Source: Rubrivirga litoralis
GTDB taxonomy: Bacteria > Bacteroidota > Rhodothermia > Rhodothermales > Rubricoccaceae
Assembly: GCF_031846415.1 (NCBI RefSeq)
Contig: NZ_JAVRHT010000007.1
Span: 49,053-113,052, forward strand
Reading direction: 5' to 3'
Length of the DNA: 64,000 nt
Position numbers and translations under genes: made by a program. The notes under the pieces are model-generated. The model worked only from the letters and a program-made list of their open reading frames with translations, was not told the origin of the DNA and searched no databases. Every line of letters starts with the position of its first letter. The stretch's first letter is position 1. Positions 59,344 to 64,000 of the stretch are shown one piece after another.

Positions 59344-60765
59344 CTACCCGATCAGGTCCAGCGCCTCGGCGAGCCGCCGCACCGGGAGCACCTCCAGGCC
59401 GTCCGGCGGCTGGAGCCCCTTGAGGTTCGCCTTGGGCACGAGCGCCCGCTCGAACCCCAGCTGCTTGATCTCGGCGAGCCGCGCCTCGATACGGCCCACG
59501 GCCCGGACCTCCCCGCCCAGGCCCACCTCGCCCACGATCGCCGTCGAGCTGTCGAGCGGGACGTCGCGGAAGCTTGACGCGACCGCCAGCGCCACGCCCA
59601 GGTCGACGGCCGGCTCCTCCAGGCGGACGCCCCCGGCCACGTTGAGGAACACGTCGTGCTGCGAGAACCGAAGTCCCTCGCGCTTTTCCAGGACGGCCAG
59701 CAGCACCTGCAGCCGCTTCGCGTCGAAGCCGGTCGCCGTCCGCTGCGGCGTGTTGTAGGACGTGGGCGCCACGAGCGCCTGGACCTCGACGAGGAGCGGG
59801 CGCGTGCCTTCGAGCGCGCACACCACCGACGACCCCGACGACCCGAACTGGCGCTCGGACAGGAACAGCGCGCTCGGGTTGCCGACCTCCTCCAACCCGC
59901 CCTCGCGCATCTCGAACACGCCGAGCTCGTTGGCCGCCCCAAAACGGTTTTTGACCGCGCGGAGGATGCGGTAGGCGTGGTGCCGGTCGCCCTCGAAGTG
60001 GAGGACCGTGTCGACCATGTGTTCGAGCACGCGCGGCCCGGCGATCGAGCCCTGCTTCGTCACGTGGCCCACGAGGAACGTCGTCGTGGGCAGCGACTTG
60101 GTCACGTCGAGGAGCGCCGCCGTCGACTCGCGGACCTGGGCGACCGAGCCCGGCGCGCTCGTGAGGTCGGGGCGGTAGACGGTCTGGATCGAGTCGACGA
60201 CCATCACGTCCGGCTGGAGGTCGTAGGCCGCCGCGAGGATGGCCTCGACGTTCGTCTCGGGAAAGAGGAACAGCGCGTCCGTGTCGACGCCCATGCGCCG
60301 CGCGCGGAGCTTCACCTGCTGCGCGCTCTCCTCGCCGGTCACGTAGAGGATGGTCTCGCCGTCGAGCCCGCGCCCCAGCTCCGTCATCAGCGTCGACTTG
60401 CCGATGCCGGGGTCGCCGGCGACGAGCGTGAGGCTGCCCACCATGACGCCGCCGCCCATGACGCGGTCGAACTCGCCGAGCCCGGTCGAAATCCGGTGCC
60501 GCTCGGCGATCGTCACGTCCTTGAGCCGCTGCGGCCGGGCCGCCCCGTAGGCGCCGGCCATGCGCGGCGCCGAGCCGCCGCCGCCCGCCGCGCCGTTGCT
60601 CGCCCCGCCCCGCCCGCCGGAGCGCAGCACGGGCGCCTTGACGGCCGTCGGCACGGCCTCCTCGACGAGCGTGTTCCACGCGCGGCACCCGCCGCACTGG
60701 CCCTCCCAGCGGATCGAGGAGTGGCCGCAGTCCTGGCACACGTACTGGGTCTTGGCTTTGGCCAT
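59344..60765 (-). CDS. radA: DNA repair protein RadA (Sms)
   Basis: 473 residues. N-terminal zinc finger YVCQDCGHSSIRWEGQCGGC, Walker A AGDPGIGKSTLM, Walker B region VMVVDSIQTVY, KNRFG motif (RAVKNRFGAANELGVFEM) and C-terminal Lon-like domain (VDLGVALAVASSFRDVPLD). Helps recombination and natural transformation as a branch-migration helicase. A Gly/Ala/Ser linker after the zinc finger (SGGRGGASNGAAGGGGSA) is coded by 11-mer words. Confidence 0.96.
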   Translation of the reverse strand: MAKAKTQYVCQDCGHSSIRWEGQCGGCRAWNTLVEEAVPTAVKAPVLRSGGRGGASNGAAGGGGSAPRMAGAYGAARPQRLKDVTIAERHRISTGLGEFDRVMGGGVMVGSLTLVAGDPGIGKSTLMTELGRGLDGETILYVTGEESAQQVKLRARRMGVDTDALFLFPETNVEAILAAAYDLQPDVMVVDSIQTVYRPDLTSAPGSVAQVRESTAALLDVTKSLPTTTFLVGHVTKQGSIAGPRVLEHMVDTVLHFEGDRHHAYRILRAVKNRFGAANELGVFEMREGGLEEVGNPSALFLSERQFGSSGSSVVCALEGTRPLLVEVQALVAPTSYNTPQRTATGFDAKRLQVLLAVLEKREGLRFSQHDVFLNVAGGVRLEEPAVDLGVALAVASSFRDVPLDSSTAIVGEVGLGGEVRAVGRIEARLAEIKQLGFERALVPKANLKGLQPPDGLEVLPVRRLAEALDLIG

Positions 60766-60992
60766 CGGGCGGCGCGCGGGGGCGGGGTGGAGATCGAGAG
60801 GGGAAGGAGACCGGGGCGGCCCCGGCGGGCGGGGCGGCGCCCGCGTAGCTTCGGCGGGGCCGAGCGCGGCACGAGCCGGAGACGGCCCGCCGCGTCCCGA
60901 AGGTCGCCCCCGCGGCTGCCACCCGTCCGTCACCGCCTCGCCTCAGGGCGCAGCTCACCGGATCCGCCCCGAGCCGCCGCCCCGCCCGCCCG

Positions 60993-61835
60993 ATGGAGTC
61001 CTCCGCCCTCCCGCCCGCGTCCACCCCGCCCGAGGTCTCCCACGGGACGTGGGCGAAGGTGCGGGCCGGGGTCGCCCCGCTGTGGGCGGTCCCGGCCGCG
61101 CTCGTCGGCGGGTTCGGGGCGTACTGCCTGCTGCTGGCGCGGGCGTTCAACCTCCCGCGCGACCTCAGCCCGCGGCTCTACGCGCGCAACCTGGCCGAGC
61201 AGATGGTGAAGGTCGGCATCGACTCGATCCCCATCGTGTCGCTCGCGACGGCGTTCTCGGGCGGGGTGATCGTGGTCCAGGCCGTCTACCAGCTCGAGAA
61301 CCCGCTCCTGCCCCTCACCATCGTCGGCACGTTCGCCGAGCAGTCGATCCTGCTCGAGCTGGGCACGCTCGTAACCGCGTTCGTGCTCTGCGGCCGGGTC
61401 GGCGCGCGGATCGCGGCCGAGCTGGGCACGATGCGGGTCAAGGAGCAGATCGACGCGCTGGAGGCCATGGGCCTCAACTCGCAGAGCTACCTCGTCGTCC
61501 CGCGCGTGGTCGCGGGCGTGCTCATGTTCCCGGTCCTCTACGTCGTTGCGGCGACCGTGGGGATGGTCACGGGCGGGGTGGTGGCCGAGTTCTCGGGGAT
61601 CTCGGTGCAGACGTTCTGGGAGGGCGCGCGGCTCTTTTTCCGGCCCTACGACGTGGTCTTCGGCCTCATCAAGTCGGTCGTGTTCGGGTTCGTCATCACG
61701 TCCATCGCGTGCTACACGGGCTACCAGGCCGAGGGCGGGGCGTCGGGCGTGGGCGAGGCGACGACGCGGGCGGCCGTGCTCGGCTGCGTGTTCGTGCTCC
61801 TCGCCGACTACCTCTGCGCCGTCGTCCTGCTGTGA
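60993..61835 (+). CDS. mlaE: MlaE-family ABC permease (lipid transport)
   Basis: 280 residues. YrbE/MlaE permease: five to six membrane helices; conserved GTFAEQSILLELGTLVTAFV, ARIAAELGTMRVKEQIDALE, AMGLNSQSYLVVPRVVAGVL and IKSVVFGFVITSIACYTGY. With MlaF and MlaD it moves phospholipids between inner and outer membrane. First gene of a three-gene operon; gaps are filled by inverted word repeats. Confidence 0.94.
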   Translation: MESSALPPASTPPEVSHGTWAKVRAGVAPLWAVPAALVGGFGAYCLLLARAFNLPRDLSPRLYARNLAEQMVKVGIDSIPIVSLATAFSGGVIVVQAVYQLENPLLPLTIVGTFAEQSILLELGTLVTAFVLCGRVGARIAAELGTMRVKEQIDALEAMGLNSQSYLVVPRVVAGVLMFPVLYVVAATVGMVTGGVVAEFSGISVQTFWEGARLFFRPYDVVFGLIKSVVFGFVITSIACYTGYQAEGGASGVGEATTRAAVLGCVFVLLADYLCAVVLL

Positions 61836-61846
61836 GAGCGCCGGGT

Positions 61847-61925
61847 ACAGGGTACAGGGTGCGGGGTACGTCGAAGACGGACCGCCCCGCCCGTGGTGTA
61901 CCCCGTACCTCGTACCCCGTACCGA
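61847..61925. repeat. Inverted GGGTACAGGGTAC words between mlaE and mlaF
   Basis: Left arm GGGTACAGGGTACAGGGTGC then GGGGTACG (61847-61874), middle CCGCCCCGCCC, right arm GTACCCCGTACC...GTACCCCGTACC (61898-61923), which ends 6 bases before the mlaF GTG. The same words frame the end of mlaD (63840-63930). Confidence 0.75.
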
Positions 61926-61929
61926 GCCC

Positions 61930-62685
61930 GTGATCACCGTCCGCGACCTGCACAAGAGCTTTGGCGGCGCGCCCGTGCTGCGGGGCGTCGACCTCGACGT
62001 GCCCGAGGGCGAGGTCACGTGCGTCATCGGGCGGTCGGGGTCGGGCAAGAGCGTGCTGCTCCGGCACCTCGTGCGGCTTTTGGAGCCCGACCGCGGGAGC
62101 GTGGTCGTCGACGGCGCCCCGCTCGACGAGCTCACGTACGCCGAGCTCCGGCAGGTCCGCCGGCGGTTCGGGGTCCTGTTCCAGGGCGGGGCGCTGTTCG
62201 ACTCGATGTCGGCCCGGGCCAACGTCGAGTTCCCGCTCCGCACGTTCACGGCCCTCTCGCGGACCGAGATCCGCGCCCGGGCCGACGAGTGCCTCCGGCT
62301 GGTCGAGCTCCCGGACGCCGGGCCGAAGATGCCGGCCGAGCTCTCGGGCGGCCAGCAGAAGCGCGTGGCGCTCGCGCGGGCCATCGCCATCGAGCCTAAG
62401 TACATCCTCTACGACGAGCCGACCTCGGGCCTCGACCCCGAGACCTCGAACACGATCGACGACCTCATCGAGCGGCTGGGCTCGACGATGGGGACGACGA
62501 GCGTGGTCGTGACCCACGACATGCACTCGGTCCTGTCGATCGCCGACCGGATCGCGTTCGTCCACGACGGCCAGATCCCGTGGACCGGGACCGTCGACGA
62601 CCTCCACCACGCAACGGACCCGACACTGCTGTCGTTCGTCCGCGCCAACGAGTACAAGATCGGGGCGCCGTCTCGGACGGCGTGA
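61930..62685 (+). CDS. mlaF: MlaF-family ABC ATPase
   Basis: 251 residues. Walker A IGRSGSGKSVLL, Q-loop FQGGALFDSM, signature LSGGQQKRVALARAIA, Walker B ILYDEPTSGLDPETS, H-loop VVTHDM. Provides energy to the MlaE permease. GTG 61930 start gives the normal ITVRDLHKSFGGAPVL N-terminus. Confidence 0.95.
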   Translation: MITVRDLHKSFGGAPVLRGVDLDVPEGEVTCVIGRSGSGKSVLLRHLVRLLEPDRGSVVVDGAPLDELTYAELRQVRRRFGVLFQGGALFDSMSARANVEFPLRTFTALSRTEIRARADECLRLVELPDAGPKMPAELSGGQQKRVALARAIAIEPKYILYDEPTSGLDPETSNTIDDLIERLGSTMGTTSVVVTHDMHSVLSIADRIAFVHDGQIPWTGTVDDLHHATDPTLLSFVRANEYKIGAPSRTA

Positions 62686-62693
62686 GGCGGCGC

Positions 62694-62790
62694 GTCGCGG
62701 GTGACGAGCGACGGGTTGGCGCTCCCCTCTCGACCGCCCCGCCCGACCCGCCCCTCTTGCTCGTCACCCTTCACTCGTCACCCTTTACCC
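62694..62790. repeat. Inverted GGGTGACGAG words between mlaF and mlaD
   Basis: Left arm CGCGGGTGACGAGCGACGGG (about 62696-62715), middle CCGCCCCGCCC (62736-62747), right arm CTCGTCACCCTTCACTCGTC then ACCCTTTACCC (62760-62790), ending 6 bases before the mlaD ATG. Word family shared with 14031 and 18189. Confidence 0.7.
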
Positions 62791-62796
62791 GCACCC

Positions 62797-63831
62797 ATGA
62801 CCAACGAGATCAAGGTCGGCCTGGCCGTCATCCTCGCCGCCGTCGTCGTCTTCGTCGGCGTCCGGTTCCTGTCGGGGCAGTCGCTCTTCGGGGGCGGGTA
62901 CGAGGTCGTGAGCATGTGGCAGGACGCGCAGGGGCTCACCCCCGGGGCGGCCGTCCGGCTGAACGGGGTCCGCATAGGCGAGGTGTCGTCGGTCCGGCTG
63001 GGGCCGGGCGCGCGTGAGGTGTTCGTCACGCTGGCCATCAACGACGGCGTCCAGATCCCGCGCGGGTCGACGCTCCAGACGTCGGGGCTGAGCGCGCTCG
63101 GCGAGGTCAACGTCGAGGTCACGCCGCCGCTGGGAGCAGGGGCGGGGCGGCCGCTGACGAGCGGGGACACTCTCGTGGCCTCGACGACGCCCGACATCTT
63201 CGACCTCATCGCGGGCGAGTCGAACAGCCTCACGGCCCGGGCCGACACGGCGCTCATCGGGGCCGTCAACACGTTCACGACGCTCGACCAGATCCTCTCG
63301 AACTCGGGCGACGACGTGCAAGCCATCCTCGCCCAGCTCCGGTTCCTCACGCAGGCCGCGACCACGACGCTCATCGACGAGCGCCAGCGGATCGACCGGA
63401 CGCTGGCCTCGCTCGAGGCCGGGGCCGCGAACGCGAGCGCGGTCTCGGAGCGGGTCGGCCGCAACGTCGAGGACCTCTCGGTCGTCGTCGGCAACGACGT
63501 CGTGGCCACGTCGGCCGTCGTCCGCTCGCTGGCCGAGGCCAACGCGGACTCGGTCACGGCCGCCGTCAACAACCTCTCGGCCGCGCTGCGCCGCGTCGAC
63601 GGCCAGCTCGAGACGCTCGACGGCCTCACGACCAACCTGTCGTCGCTGACGGCCGACCTGGACTCGACGCTGAACTCGACCGAGGGCACGGCGGGCCTGC
63701 TCCTCAACGACCCCTCGCTGTACTACAACGCGAACGCGGCGGCGGCCAGCCTCCAGCAGATCCTCCAGGACTTCCAGGCGGACCCCGGCCGCTACCTCCG
63801 CGAGGTGGACGGGATCGTGAAGGTGTTTTAG
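62797..63831 (+). CDS. mlaD: MlaD-family MCE lipid-binding protein
   Basis: 344 residues. One N-terminal membrane helix (VGLAVILAAVVVFVGVRFLS), MCE domain about 38-125 (QGLTPGAAVRLNGVRIGEVS, STLQTSGLSALGEVNVEVTP) and a long helical C-terminal extension with repeated heptads (about 160-320), closing in LLLNDPSLYYNANAAAASLQ. Such proteins form a hexameric ring or tunnel for phospholipids in the periplasm. The helical tail is longer than in E. coli MlaD and nearer to the tunnel-type MCE proteins. Confidence 0.93.
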   Translation: MTNEIKVGLAVILAAVVVFVGVRFLSGQSLFGGGYEVVSMWQDAQGLTPGAAVRLNGVRIGEVSSVRLGPGAREVFVTLAINDGVQIPRGSTLQTSGLSALGEVNVEVTPPLGAGAGRPLTSGDTLVASTTPDIFDLIAGESNSLTARADTALIGAVNTFTTLDQILSNSGDDVQAILAQLRFLTQAATTTLIDERQRIDRTLASLEAGAANASAVSERVGRNVEDLSVVVGNDVVATSAVVRSLAEANADSVTAAVNNLSAALRRVDGQLETLDGLTTNLSSLTADLDSTLNSTEGTAGLLLNDPSLYYNANAAAASLQQILQDFQADPGRYLREVDGIVKVF

Positions 63832-63839
63832 AGCACCCT

Positions 63840-63978
63840 CCGGGTGGGTACGAGGTACCGGGTGCGAGGTACGGCCCAATCTGACCTCGGCGCGCGCGGA
63901 CCCCGTACCGAGTGCCCTGTACCTCCCTGCGCGCTGCTCTAGGGCTCGACCGCCCCGCCCACGGCACGGGCGGGGCGG
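63840..63978. repeat. GGGTAC words and 11-mer hairpin at the window end
   Basis: GGGTGGGTACGAGGTACC and GTGCGAGGTACGG (63842-63873), then complement CCCCGTACCGAGTGCCCTGT (63901-63920). Then CCGCCCCGCCC-acggcac-GGGCGGGGCGG (63950-63978) and one more 11-mer to the end. No gene is seen in 63832-64000. Confidence 0.7.
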
Positions 63979-64000
63979 CACCGGGCGGGGCGGCACCGGG

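Larger units (their letters stand above)
1..64000. repeat. Dispersed GGGCGGGGYGG word, window-wide
   Basis: An 11-mer GGGCGGGGCGG or GGGCGGGGTGG (complement CCGCCCCGCCC / CCACCCCGCCC) recurs on both strands throughout. Between 4201 and 5700 I count about 15 copies of its 8-base core; inside aspS about 3 in 1.9 kb. Copies are densest between genes, where they often pair as close inverted repeats (12685-12715, 25333-25358, 41865-41895, 63950-63978). They also lie inside genes in all reading frames: RND pump 16387-16435, mnmA 51411-51455, tadA 3' end, radA linker. SusD and the second SusC (40351-45138) have none inside the genes. Window-wide total not computed. Function unknown; a DNA-uptake word, methylation site or terminator part are possibilities. 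Confidence 0.85.

Overview
The window is very GC-rich (many genes near 70-75% G+C by eye) and belongs to a Bacteroidota/Rhodothermota-type bacterium, most likely a Rubricoccaceae/Rhodothermales relative. The grounds are two SusC/RagA TonB receptors, one with its SusD partner, many Sec lipoproteins, a bacillithiol-type YpdA reductase, a homodimeric glycyl-tRNA synthetase, a Rho with a long basic N-terminal extension, a DUF5117 metalloprotease, absence of clear Shine-Dalgarno sites, and recurring TAnnTT-type promoter boxes. Genus-level placement is inference.

Layout. 0-4.2 kb: the N-terminal 992 residues of a SusC receptor (running off the left edge) preceded by a LacI-type regulator with its own promoter and operator. 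4.4-9.8 kb: meaB, aspS, a lipoprotein, manC. 10.2-18.2 kb: a TetR-TolC-MFP-RND efflux operon; the RND pump carries an unusual extra membrane domain. 18.3-24.3 kb: a double SpoIIAA-like protein, a CNNM/CBS protein, mpl, a BtuF-like metal receptor, an aldo/keto reductase. 24.9-31.2 kb: TerB-like protein, glyS, DUF1353 protein, DUF5117 protease, a four-helix-bundle (S23) gene framed by inverted tandem words, radC. 31.4-39.2 kb: rho, rnhB, aroK, truA, a small membrane protein, arginine deiminase, tadA, ypdA. 39.3-47 kb: PKD lipoprotein, SusD and SusC (a second glycan/peptide uptake locus), then three small lipoproteins. 47-53 kb: valS, tRNA-Pro(CGG), zinc-ribbon protein, mnmA, ridA, apt. 53.2-58.7 kb: amidase, then an ECF sigma factor operon with a five-fold repeated membrane protein (putative anti-sigma) and a coiled-coil exported protein, and an O-methyltransferase. 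59.3-63.8 kb: radA and an mlaE-mlaF-mlaD lipid transport operon.

The most remarkable content is not a gene but the repeated DNA. (1) An 11-mer GGGCGGGGYGG (and complement) is scattered over the whole window in both strands, between genes (often as close inverted pairs that make hairpins at gene ends) and inside genes, where it codes Gly/Ala/Arg/Pro-rich linkers and C-terminal tails. This is the distribution expected of a DNA-uptake-like or HIP1-like word. (2) Short tandem words (7-17 bp) sit directly at stop and start codons in inverted orientation with the 11-mer between them; the same small vocabulary recurs at distant loci, and at one locus the space between the two arms holds an S23 four-helix-bundle gene. 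(3) In five intergenic gaps, different perfect or near-perfect palindromes alternate with copies of the 11-mer, forming array-like mosaics. No CRISPR array, prophage, transposase or rRNA was seen.
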